A DNA stretch of 26,244 nucleotides from NCBI GenBank assembly GCA_035693615.1, contig DASSGH010000025.1, forward strand, positions 1-26,244, read 5' to 3'. The notes under the pieces are model-generated. The model was given only the letters and a program-made list of their open reading frames with translations. It ran no database searches and had not been told where the DNA came from. The position numbers and the translations under genes are program-made. The DNA is from VAZQ01 sp035693615. GTDB lineage: Bacteria; Pseudomonadota; Alphaproteobacteria; Rhizobiales; Xanthobacteraceae. Positions 8,064-15,684 of the stretch are shown one piece after another (positions within the stretch are counted from its first letter, which is position 1; every line of letters begins with the position of its first letter).

Positions 8064-9691
8064 TCCTGCCGCCGCAGGGGCCGCTGCCGTCGCTGATCCC
8101 GGAGAGCGCGCCGTTCAGCGCCGAACAGCGCGTCTGGCTCGACGGCCTGTTCGCCGGGCTGCTCTCGCTCGAAGGCGGCATTACCGCGCTGTCGCCGGAG
8201 CAGGCGGCGGCATTGCTGCCGGACGCGATCGATCTCGCCGCAGCGGGCAAGCCAGCCGCCGAAGACGACGATGGCGCGCCGTGGCACGACCCCGCGCTGC
8301 CGCTCGTTGATCGCATGAAGCTCGCCGAAGGCCGTCCACTGCGCCGGCGCTTGATGGCGGCAATGGGACAACAGGACTGCGGGCAATGTGGATACAACTG
8401 TCAGGATTATTCGGACGCCATTTTCCGGCAAAAGGAAGAGCGGCTGAACCTGTGCGTGCCAGGCGGCAAGGACACCGCCCGCATGCTCAAGGCGCTACAC
8501 GCGGAACTTGGCAACGGACCGGCGGCCGAGAGCCGGACCCTTACGCCTGCCGATGCTACGGCTGCACCGGCGACCGCGCCGGGATATTCGCGCGAGCATC
8601 CGGCGGAGGCGGTGTTTCTGTCGCGGACGCGCCTCAATAAGGCGGGCTCCGAGAAGGAGACCTGGCACGTCGAGTTCGATCTGACAGGGAGCGGCATCGA
8701 CTATGCAGTCGGCGACGCCTTCGGGATTTTTCCGAGCAACGACCCGGCGCTCGTCGATGCCGTGATCGAGGCACTCGATGCGCCACCGGATTTCCCGATC
8801 GGCGGTCGGAGGCTGCGCGATGTGCTGATCGACGGGGTCTCCCTCGGCGACGCCCCCGACATGTTGTTTCAGCTGTTCTCCTACGTCACGGGCGGTGAGC
8901 GGCGGCAGAAAGCAAAGGCGCTCGCGGCCGGCGAGGACCCCGACGGCGATGCGGCTGCGCTCGACGTGCTCGCCGCGATCAAGAAATTTCCCGGCGTGCG
9001 ACCTGATCCGGAAGCCTTGGTCGAGGCGCTCGACCCGCTGCAGCCGCGGCTCTATTCCATTGCTTGCTCACCCAAGGTCGGTCGAAACCGAATGGCACTG
9101 TGCGTCGACGCAGTACGCTATCCAATCGATGGCCGCACGCGGCTCGGCGTTGCCTCCACCTTCCTCGGCGAACGGGCACGTCCGGGCGATCTAATCAAGG
9201 TCTACGTCCAGAAGGCGCAGCACTTCGCTCTTCCCGCGGATCCAGCGACGCCCATCATCATGATCGGGCCAGGCACCGGCATCGCGCCGTTCCGCGCATT
9301 TCTGCACGAGCGCATGGCGAGCAAAGCGCCCGGCCGCAATTGGTTGTTCTTCGGCCATCAACGCCGCGACTGCGATTTTTTCTACGAAGACGAGCTTAGC
9401 GGCATGAAAGCCGCCGGCGCGCTGACGCGACTCTCGCTCGCGTGGTCGCGCGACGGCAGCGAGAAGTTCTACGTCCAGGATCGCATGCGCCAACTCGGCC
9501 GCGAGCTCTGGGCTTGGCTGGCCGATGGCGCCCACGTCTACGTTTGCGGCGACGCCAAGCGCATGGCCAAGGATGTGGAGCGCGCGTGGGTCGAAATTGT
9601 CGCCGCGCACGGTGCGCGCACCACCGATGAGGCGATTGCGTTCGTTGCCAACCTGAAAAAAGTCGGCCGTTACCAGCAGGACGTGTACTGA
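8060..9691 (+). CDS. CysJ-like FAD/NADPH reductase subunit with an N-terminal Cys cluster
   Basis: This 543-residue protein has a ferredoxin-NADP reductase module like that of sulfite reductase flavoprotein (CysJ) and probably passes electrons from NAD(P)H to the adjacent NirA-like enzyme. Residues about 180-400 carry the FAD domain with its inserted helical segment (RLYSIACSP at 330-338). Residues 400-543 form the NAD(P) domain (GPGTGIAP at 403-410, YVCGDAKRMAKDV at 494-506), ending in the aromatic tail YQQDVY typical of CysJ. The usual flavodoxin (FMN) domain is absent. In its place residues 100-136 hold C107-x2-C110-x3-C114-x17-C132, resembling a small 4Fe-4S cluster motif. Residues 19-35 (FSAEQRVWLDGLFAGL...) echo the N-terminus of the NirA-like protein. 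The gene overlaps its neighbours by 4 and 1 bases, so the three are translationally coupled. Confidence 0.88.
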   Translation: MILPPQGPLPSLIPESAPFSAEQRVWLDGLFAGLLSLEGGITALSPEQAAALLPDAIDLAAAGKPAAEDDDGAPWHDPALPLVDRMKLAEGRPLRRRLMAAMGQQDCGQCGYNCQDYSDAIFRQKEERLNLCVPGGKDTARMLKALHAELGNGPAAESRTLTPADATAAPATAPGYSREHPAEAVFLSRTRLNKAGSEKETWHVEFDLTGSGIDYAVGDAFGIFPSNDPALVDAVIEALDAPPDFPIGGRRLRDVLIDGVSLGDAPDMLFQLFSYVTGGERRQKAKALAAGEDPDGDAAALDVLAAIKKFPGVRPDPEALVEALDPLQPRLYSIACSPKVGRNRMALCVDAVRYPIDGRTRLGVASTFLGERARPGDLIKVYVQKAQHFALPADPATPIIMIGPGTGIAPFRAFLHERMASKAPGRNWLFFGHQRRDCDFFYEDELSGMKAAGALTRLSLAWSRDGSEKFYVQDRMRQLGRELWAWLADGAHVYVCGDAKRMAKDVERAWVEIVAAHGARTTDEAIAFVANLKKVGRYQQDVY

Positions 9692-10878
9692 TGCGAGCGC
9701 TCGAGGCCCAACGGCGGCCGCGGCAAGCGCGTACGCCGCGCATGCAGGCGCTTGCGCGATTACCGATTTTCCTCGATCTCGAGGGCAAGCGCGCGCTCGT
9801 CGCCGGCAACGGCGCGCCGGTGGCGTGGAAAGTGGAACTCTTGTCGGCGTCCGGGGCCGATGTCGAGGTCTTCACCGAGTACCCCTGCGAGGAGCTACGC
9901 GCGCTGACGGCGGACGCGCCGCGCGCATCGGTGACCGTGCGCGAGCGGGGATGGCGGACGGGAGACTTCACCGACGCCGCCGTTGCGGTCGGCGGCTTCG
10001 ACAATGAGGCGGACGCCGAACGTTTTACCGCCGCGGCGCGCACAGCCGGCGTTCCGGTCAATGTCATCGATCAGCCGGCGTATTGCGATTTTTCATTCGG
10101 CGCCATCGTCAATCGCTCGCCGCTCGTGATCGGAATTTCGACGGAGGGCGCGGCGCCGGTGTTTGCGCAGGCGATCCGCGCCAAGCTCGAGGCTGTGCTC
10201 CCGCGCGGCTTTGCGCGCTGGGCCGATGCCGCGCGCGGCTGGCGCAAATGGGTGCAATCGGCAGGAGTTTCATCCGCCGCGCGGCGGCGGTTCTGGCAGC
10301 TGTTTGCGGCTTGCGCGATGAACCATCCGGCACATGAGCCGGCGCCAAGCGATTTCGACGCGCTTTTCCAGATCGCCAAGGGTCAAGCCGCGCAGGCCGG
10401 CGCCGTGACGCTGGTAGGCGCCGGCCCTGGCGATCCAGAGCTGCTCACGTTGCGCGCGGTGCGCGCCCTGCAAACGGCGGACATTATCCTGGTCGACGAG
10501 CTGGTCTCGTCGGACATTCTCGACTTTGCGCGACGCGAGGCGAAGAAAATGCTGGTCGGCGCCACCGGCGACGGTTCCGCTTGCGAGCAGGACGAGATGA
10601 ACGGGCTGATGGTCGCCCTCGCCAAGGCCGGCCGACGGGTGGTGCGGCTCACGGGCGGCGAGGCCACGACGTTCGGCCGCGCCCGTGAAGAGATCGCGGT
10701 CTGTCGCGCGGCGGGCATCGCTGTCGAGATCGTCCCCGGTATCGGCGTGGCAGAGGCGGCGGCTGCACGCCTCTTGCTTGGCTCTATTCCTGAAATGCCT
10801 CTTCCCGCTTGCTGCGGATCGCGGGCAGCGCCACCAGGAGACAGAGCGCGAGCGAGGCGATCAATAGACCGAGGCTGA
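9691..10878 (+). pseudogene. cysG: Siroheme synthase (CysG type), truncated and degenerate in its methyltransferase domain
   Basis: The readable frame is 395 codons, but homology ends near residue 361 (about 10775); the rest is antisense to the 3' end of tctA. Residues about 24-225 are a precorrin-2 dehydrogenase/ferrochelatase domain (NVIDQPAYCDF, NRSPLVIGISTEGAAPVFAQ). Residues 237-361 are the first half of the uroporphyrinogen-III methyltransferase domain (LVGAGPGDPELLTLRAVRAL). About 110 C-terminal residues of that domain are missing. Conserved positions upstream of the break have also changed: the GGDP motif reads GGEA (322-325) and the GK of the 'VGKxG' element reads GA (290-291). Siroheme is the cofactor of the NirA-like enzyme encoded two genes upstream, so the gene belongs functionally here. 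The N-terminal half might still work if a separate methyltransferase exists. ATG 9691 overlaps the previous stop by one base; ATG 9742 is an alternative start. Confidence 0.8.
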
Positions 10879-12286
10879 TCGGCCGCTCGACGAAGATCGC
10901 GGGGTCGCCGCTCGAAATTCGCATGGCACGCCGAAGGTTCTCCTCCATCAGCGGGCCCAGCACGAAGCCGAGGATCATCGGCGCCGGCTCGCATTCGAGT
11001 CGCGTGAAGAGGTAGCCGAGCACGCCGAAGAACGCCGCCAGCAGCACCGCCGTCGCGCTGTTGCCGACGGTGTAGACGCCGATGCCGCAGAACAAGAGAA
11101 TCGCGAGATAGAGAAAGCGGTACGGCACCTTGAGCAGCTGAACCCAAATGCCGATGAGCGGCAGATTGATGATGACCAGCATCAGGTTGCCGATCCACAT
11201 GCTGGCGATCATGCCCCAGAACATGAGCGGGCGTTCGCCCATGATCTGCGGACCGGGCTGGATCCCGTGAATGGTGAGCGCGCCGATCATCAGCGCCATC
11301 ACCGCATTGCCCGGGATGCCCAAGGTCAGCATGGGGATGAAAGAGGTCTGTGCGCCGGCGTTATTGGCGGATTCGGGTCCCGCCACGCCTTCGACCGCGC
11401 CGTGGCCGAATTGCTCCGGATAGCGCGACCAGCGCTTCTCGAGGGCATAGGCGGCAAACGCGCTCAAGGTCGCACCGCCGCCGGGAAGCACGCCAAGGAT
11501 GGAGCCGAGCGCGGTGCCGCGCAGCACGGCGGGAAAGGCGCGACGGAAATCATCGCGCGTCGGCCACAGGCGCGTGATCTTCTTTGCAGCGAGGGCACGC
11601 GTTTCCTGCGGCTGGGTCAAATTGGTGATGATCTCGCCGACGCCGAAAATGCCGATGGCGAGGGTGGCGATATCGATCCCGTCGGTCAGCTCGGTGATAC
11701 CCAGGGTAAACCGCGTTCCACCCGTATTTCCGTCGGTGCCGACGAGGCCGAGCAGCAGGCCGAGCACGATCATGGCGATCGCCTTGATCACCGAGCCATG
11801 GGCGAGCACCACCGCGGCGATGAGGCCGAGCACCATCAGCGAGAAATATTCCGGGGCGCCGAACGACTGGCCCACCTTAGCGAGCGGTGGCGCAAAGGTG
11901 GCGATCAGCGTCGTCGAAACGCAGCCCGCAAAGAACGAACCCAGCGCCGCTACCGCGAGCGCCGCGCCGGCGCGGCCTTGCCGTGCCATCTGATGCCCGT
12001 CGATACAGGTGACGACGGAGGAGGTCTCGCCCGGCAGGTTCACCAGAATGGCGGTGGTCGATCCACCGTATTGCGCTCCGTAGAAGATTCCGGCGAGCAT
12101 GATCAAGCCCGACGTCGGTTCGAGATGAAACGTCAGCGGCAACAGCATCGCGATGGTCGCAATCGGGCCGATGCCGGGGAGAACACCGATCAACGTGCCG
12201 ATCAGCGCGCCGGCGAGCGCAAAGAATAGATTCGCCGGCGTCAGCGCCACGCCGAATCCGGTGGCGAGATTGTGGAGGAGCTCCAT
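10784..12286 (-). CDS. tctA: Tripartite tricarboxylate transporter large permease TctA
   Basis: This 500-residue inner-membrane protein is the 12-helix-class large permease subunit of a TTT carboxylate importer. Family hallmarks are GVLPGIGP (about 34-41), AGIFYGAQYGGSTTAILVNLPGE near the first third, the second repeat ILGVLPGGGATLSAFAAYALEK, and GAVEGVAGPESANNA. Length and both ends fit the family, so the gene looks complete. Its ATG follows the tctB stop directly (TAG-ATG). Its own stop falls at the point where the opposing cysG loses homology, leaving no space for a terminator. The substrate cannot be told from sequence; TTT systems carry citrate, other dicarboxylates or aromatic acids. 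Confidence 0.95.
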   Translation of the reverse strand: MELLHNLATGFGVALTPANLFFALAGALIGTLIGVLPGIGPIATIAMLLPLTFHLEPTSGLIMLAGIFYGAQYGGSTTAILVNLPGETSSVVTCIDGHQMARQGRAGAALAVAALGSFFAGCVSTTLIATFAPPLAKVGQSFGAPEYFSLMVLGLIAAVVLAHGSVIKAIAMIVLGLLLGLVGTDGNTGGTRFTLGITELTDGIDIATLAIGIFGVGEIITNLTQPQETRALAAKKITRLWPTRDDFRRAFPAVLRGTALGSILGVLPGGGATLSAFAAYALEKRWSRYPEQFGHGAVEGVAGPESANNAGAQTSFIPMLTLGIPGNAVMALMIGALTIHGIQPGPQIMGERPLMFWGMIASMWIGNLMLVIINLPLIGIWVQLLKVPYRFLYLAILLFCGIGVYTVGNSATAVLLAAFFGVLGYLFTRLECEPAPMILGFVLGPLMEENLRRAMRISSGDPAIFVERPISLGLLIASLALCLLVALPAIRSKREEAFQE

Positions 12287-12790
12287 CTACCACTCCGGCC
12301 AAACCGGGATGGTCAATCCCAGTCCGAGAATGAAGATGCCCCAGGAGAGGAGGATGAGCGCCAGCGCCGCCAGGAGGGTCTCGAACGGCCGCAGCCCGCG
12401 CGCCGCCACCGCACCGACGCCGATCAGCAGGAGGATCGAGATCACGAGCCCGAGACGCTCGATGCTGAGCCCAAAGATCACCAGGCTTGCGGTGACGAAC
12501 ACGAGGGGCCGTAATGCCGAGACGTCGCCGGACGAAAGCGCCCGCGCGTCTTGGGCCTCGCGCAGCCCCTGCACGAGCACGACGGCCCCTAGCCCGAATA
12601 GGACCCAACATAACAGCCGCGGCACATAGCCGGTGCCCATACGCAACGCGGTCCCGATCGGATAGTCGCGCGAGAGCCACAGTCCGAACACGGCCACGCC
12701 GATGAACAGCAAGCCTGCGAGCACGTCCCTGCGCGCGAGCATGCGCGAGAACCGATGGGACGATCTCGTTTGTTCCCGTTCGAGGCTCAA
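12287..12790 (-). CDS. tctB: Tripartite tricarboxylate transporter small permease TctB
   Basis: This 167-residue membrane protein has four predicted helices (about 22-40, 52-72, 86-110 and 120-160) and matches the small TctB subunit in size and in its position just before tctA. The N-terminal part contains the family-like RDYPIGTALRMGTGYVPR. The start appears to be TTG at 12790, because GAGGAG stands at ideal spacing in front of it. The nearby upstream ATGs are out of frame; an in-frame ATG at 12742 would shorten the cytoplasmic N-terminus without touching a helix. A 162-base gap with hairpins separates it from the hydrolase gene upstream. Confidence 0.88.
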   Translation of the reverse strand: MSLEREQTRSSHRFSRMLARRDVLAGLLFIGVAVFGLWLSRDYPIGTALRMGTGYVPRLLCWVLFGLGAVVLVQGLREAQDARALSSGDVSALRPLVFVTASLVIFGLSIERLGLVISILLLIGVGAVAARGLRPFETLLAALALILLSWGIFILGLGLTIPVWPEW

Positions 12791-12845
12791 TCGGCGCTCC
12801 TCATTCGCATTTTGGGCCCGCGCAGTCGAGTAAACACCGGATAGT

Positions 12846-12931
12846 CCGCACGGCCAATCGAGCCGTGCGGTGTTTCCCTGATCACTGGATCATCCGCATT
12901 CGCGGACAAAGGCATCGGGGAATTCGGAAAC
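12846..12931. repeat. Cluster of hairpins between the hydrolase gene and tctB
   Basis: CCGCACGGC (12846-12854) and GCCGTGCGG (12862-12870) form a perfect 9-base inverted repeat with a 7-base loop. Next come TGATC-ACTG-GATCA (12879-12892) and TCCGC-ATTC-GCGGA (12893-12906). GTTTCC (12872-12877) could pair with GGAAAC (12926-12931) around both. No T-run is present on either strand. The array lies inside the long minus-strand operon and may act as an attenuator, processing site or RNA-stability element. Confidence 0.55.
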
Positions 12932-12952
12932 TCTGCTACTGGTTCGCAAACG

Positions 12953-14635
12953 CTAGGCGGCCGGGATCACGGGCAATAGAAGATAAGATTCGGTCTCGCC
13001 GCCGCCGTAAATCGTATTCGTTCCGGTGTTGTAGTCGGCGTGGTAATGCATGTAACCGGCGCTACCGATGCCATCGCGGGGCTGGATATCGAGGCGGATG
13101 CGATGGCCGCGGCGAAACACCATCGAGGTGGGCCAGATCTCAACCTCGACCCGCACGATCTCGCCGGCCGAGAGATAAAGCCGCCGCTGGTGACGATGAT
13201 AGGGCCGGTACGGCAGCGACAGCTGCGGATCCAATTCGCGATGTGAAACGCGCAACCATCCTTTGGCCACCGGCACTGGCGTTCCTTGCTGGCCGGTTTC
13301 CAAGACGTCATTGCCGTCGGCATCGATGTTGCGGATGGTGAGAAACAGATCCATGTCCTCGGTCGAGCTGGCGACCCAAATGACCGCCGCGGCCGGGCCG
13401 GTGACCTCGAGGTCTTGCGCGAGCGGCGGCGTCTCGAGCGTGATCCCCATGCCCACTGGAATGGCGCCGCCCATGACCTGCGATGAGGCCGCGGATGTTG
13501 AACCCATTGAGCCGAGGTTGGTCGCGGGATAAGTGCACGAGCCGGACGCGGACGGATTGGCCTCGACGAGTCGCCCAGCGATGCTGCTCCTGCCGGGCGC
13601 CGGCTGCGACAGCTCGAAGTAGAACTTGGTCCAGCGCGTACGCGCGAGCGGCCACTCATGCTCGAAACGCCATTGCGCCTCGTCCCGGCCCTTGCGGACG
13701 GCGAGCTTCACCGGCGGCTCCTGCATGACGCCGTTGTCGATGCCTTTGAGCCAATAATCGAAAAACCGGAGCTGATCGCGCCGCCCTTCCTCGGAGTAGA
13801 ACGGGTGGACGTGCGTGCCTGCGTGGATGCGAAGCTTCTTATGCGGCGTCGCGGCGCGCATGAAAGCCTCAGTGTTGCCGCGCAGATGCAATCCCATTCC
13901 CGTCCAATTCCCCACGCTGAGCATCGGCAAGGTTATCTTGTCCCATTGCGCCTGCGCCCCGCGGAATGCGCCGCTATCGAGCGTGTTGCTGAGCCAGAAC
14001 TGCAGCGTATCGGACTGCCACCTATTCGGATCGTGCCGCGACGCGCGGCCAACGACGTGATGCATGAGATGCGCCAGGTACCAGTTGGGCATGAACAGGC
14101 TGAGCAATCCGCCGTGGAACAGCGCATCGCGGTAAAGGTCGGCAAAACCCTCCCATGGAATGATCGCCTTCAACGACGGCGGCTGGTGGTTGGCGACGAA
14201 CCACTGGTTGATGGCGAAATAGGATATGCCTGATAGTCCGACCTTGCCGGTGCACCACGGCTGCGCCGCCGCCCACTCGATCGCATCGTAGAAGTCGATC
14301 GACTCCGCGAGCGACCACGGTTCGCATTGGCCGGGGGATTTACCGCTGCCGCGCCCGTCGACGCGCACCGCCGCATAGCCCTTGGGCACCCACCATTGTG
14401 GGTTGACCGTCTCCCAGTTCATCAGCGGATTCGGTTCTTCCTCGAGATTGCTCGGCGGAATCCACAGCTTGTCCTTCTGGTAAGGACCCAAATTGAGGAT
14501 GGCGGGAAACGCCCCGGGAGCATCCGGCCGAAACACATCGGCTTTGAGATGGGCGCCGTCGCGCATGGACACGTCGACGTCCTTCTCGACGACGATGCCA
14601 TAGTCGAGCGCGACGGACGCCGGCTCCATCTTCAT
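12953..14635 (-). CDS. S15/CocE-NonD family alpha/beta hydrolase
   Basis: This 560-residue hydrolase of the X-Pro dipeptidyl-peptidase/CocE (peptidase S15-like) family probably cleaves an ester or amide. There is no signal peptide, so it should be cytoplasmic. The N-terminal hydrolase fold shows GYAAVRVDGRGSGKS (87-100) and a nucleophile elbow with Ser138 (SGISY). A His of the triad lies in GTHVHP (274-278). The C-terminal jelly-roll domain (about 310-560) is present. The Asp that normally lies in a 'GGWYD'-like segment is missing; this protein has VGNWTGMG (241-248), as I recall for one CocE subgroup, so the acid must come from elsewhere or differ. I chose ATG 14635 because the frame upstream only reads antisense to tctC, and GGGGAAGAG precedes this ATG. 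It follows tctC by 32 bases. Confidence 0.87.
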   Translation of the reverse strand: MKMEPASVALDYGIVVEKDVDVSMRDGAHLKADVFRPDAPGAFPAILNLGPYQKDKLWIPPSNLEEEPNPLMNWETVNPQWWVPKGYAAVRVDGRGSGKSPGQCEPWSLAESIDFYDAIEWAAAQPWCTGKVGLSGISYFAINQWFVANHQPPSLKAIIPWEGFADLYRDALFHGGLLSLFMPNWYLAHLMHHVVGRASRHDPNRWQSDTLQFWLSNTLDSGAFRGAQAQWDKITLPMLSVGNWTGMGLHLRGNTEAFMRAATPHKKLRIHAGTHVHPFYSEEGRRDQLRFFDYWLKGIDNGVMQEPPVKLAVRKGRDEAQWRFEHEWPLARTRWTKFYFELSQPAPGRSSIAGRLVEANPSASGSCTYPATNLGSMGSTSAASSQVMGGAIPVGMGITLETPPLAQDLEVTGPAAAVIWVASSTEDMDLFLTIRNIDADGNDVLETGQQGTPVPVAKGWLRVSHRELDPQLSLPYRPYHRHQRRLYLSAGEIVRVEVEIWPTSMVFRRGHRIRLDIQPRDGIGSAGYMHYHADYNTGTNTIYGGGETESYLLLPVIPAA

Positions 14636-14667
14636 TTGCCGCTCTTCCCCGCTGCCCGGGCCCGGTT

Positions 14668-15648
14668 TCAATCCGGCAGCTCGATCTTCACCTCGTCGGT
14701 GACCTTCTTCCAGTATGCCACCTCGGCCTTGTTCCATGCTTGCGCGTCGGCGATGGAGGCGCTGGGGACTGCCCGGATCATTTGCTGCTTGAAAGCCGTC
14801 GTCACTTGCTCGGAGGCGAGGGCCTGCACGGCCGCCGCGCGCACGATCTCGAGCACGTCGCGCGGTGTCGCGGCCGGCGCGTATAGCGCAGACCACAGGC
14901 CCTTGGCGTTGGGATAGCCGAGTTCCATCAGCGTTGGCACATCGGCGTATTCGCCCACGCGCTGGTCGGACATGACCGCCAACGCCCGCACTTGCCCAGC
15001 CTTGACGACGCCCATGGAGCTCGCGGCGTTGAGCAGCGCGACGTGGGCGTCGCCAGTGACGAGATCGTTGGTGATCGCGGCTCCGCCGCCTTTGTTAGGC
15101 AGGTGGACGAGCACGAGGCCGGCCCATCGGGCAAATGCCTCCATGTCGTAGTGATTATTGCTGCCTACGCCGACGCTGGCATAGCGCACCTTGCCGGGAT
15201 TGGCTTTCGCATAGGCAATGAACTCTGCATAGGTCTTGGGCGGAAAGTCCTTGGTCGTGGCGCCGAGCACGAGCGGCACTTCGCTCAGCCGCGTCACCAG
15301 CGTCACGTCCTTGTCGTAGTCGATCTTGAACTTCTTCTTGTAGATGATGGGGGTGAGCACGTTGGTGCCGGGATTGCCGATTTGCAGCGTATAGCCGTCA
15401 GGCTTCGAACGGGCCATCTCCTCGATCGCAAGGATGCCGAACGCCCCCGGCTTGTTTTCGATCAGCAGCGGCTGGCCCAGAATCGGCCGCATCTGTTCGC
15501 CGACGATGCGCATGACGATATCGGTGGCGCTCCCCGGCCCGAACGGCACGACGACCTTCACGGGCTTCGCGGGATATTTGTCCTGTGCCGCCGCGTCGGC
15601 GCCGCCGAGTGCAAGGACGAGCAACAACAGGGTGGTCAGGCGCTGCAT
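14668..15648 (-). CDS. tctC: TTT solute-binding protein TctC (copy closer to tctBA)
   Basis: This is a 326-residue periplasmic binding protein of the TctC/Bug family. A signal peptide covers residues 1-21 (hydrophobic LLLLVLALGG, Ala-rich cleavage site before QDKYP). The mature part begins with the family signature YPAKPVKVVVPFGPG and contains KPGAFGILAIEEMARSKPDGYTL and NPGKVRYASVGVGS. It should deliver the substrate to TctAB. It resembles the neighbouring TctC along its whole length, at roughly half identical residues by eye, so the two are old tandem paralogues. It starts 36 bases after the other copy's stop. The Shine-Dalgarno (GGATCAG) is modest. Confidence 0.93.
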   Translation of the reverse strand: MQRLTTLLLLVLALGGADAAAQDKYPAKPVKVVVPFGPGSATDIVMRIVGEQMRPILGQPLLIENKPGAFGILAIEEMARSKPDGYTLQIGNPGTNVLTPIIYKKKFKIDYDKDVTLVTRLSEVPLVLGATTKDFPPKTYAEFIAYAKANPGKVRYASVGVGSNNHYDMEAFARWAGLVLVHLPNKGGGAAITNDLVTGDAHVALLNAASSMGVVKAGQVRALAVMSDQRVGEYADVPTLMELGYPNAKGLWSALYAPAATPRDVLEIVRAAAVQALASEQVTTAFKQQMIRAVPSASIADAQAWNKAEVAYWKKVTDEVKIELPD

Positions 15649-15684
15649 GTAGGCTGATCCGGCGCGGGCGACGTCAGGCTCACG

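Noticed and set aside
8060..9691. Assignment as an ordinary CysJ sulfite reductase flavoprotein
   Set aside because: The flavodoxin domain is missing and a Cys cluster stands in its place, and the operon has a sigma-54 promoter; a plain cysJ label would mislead.
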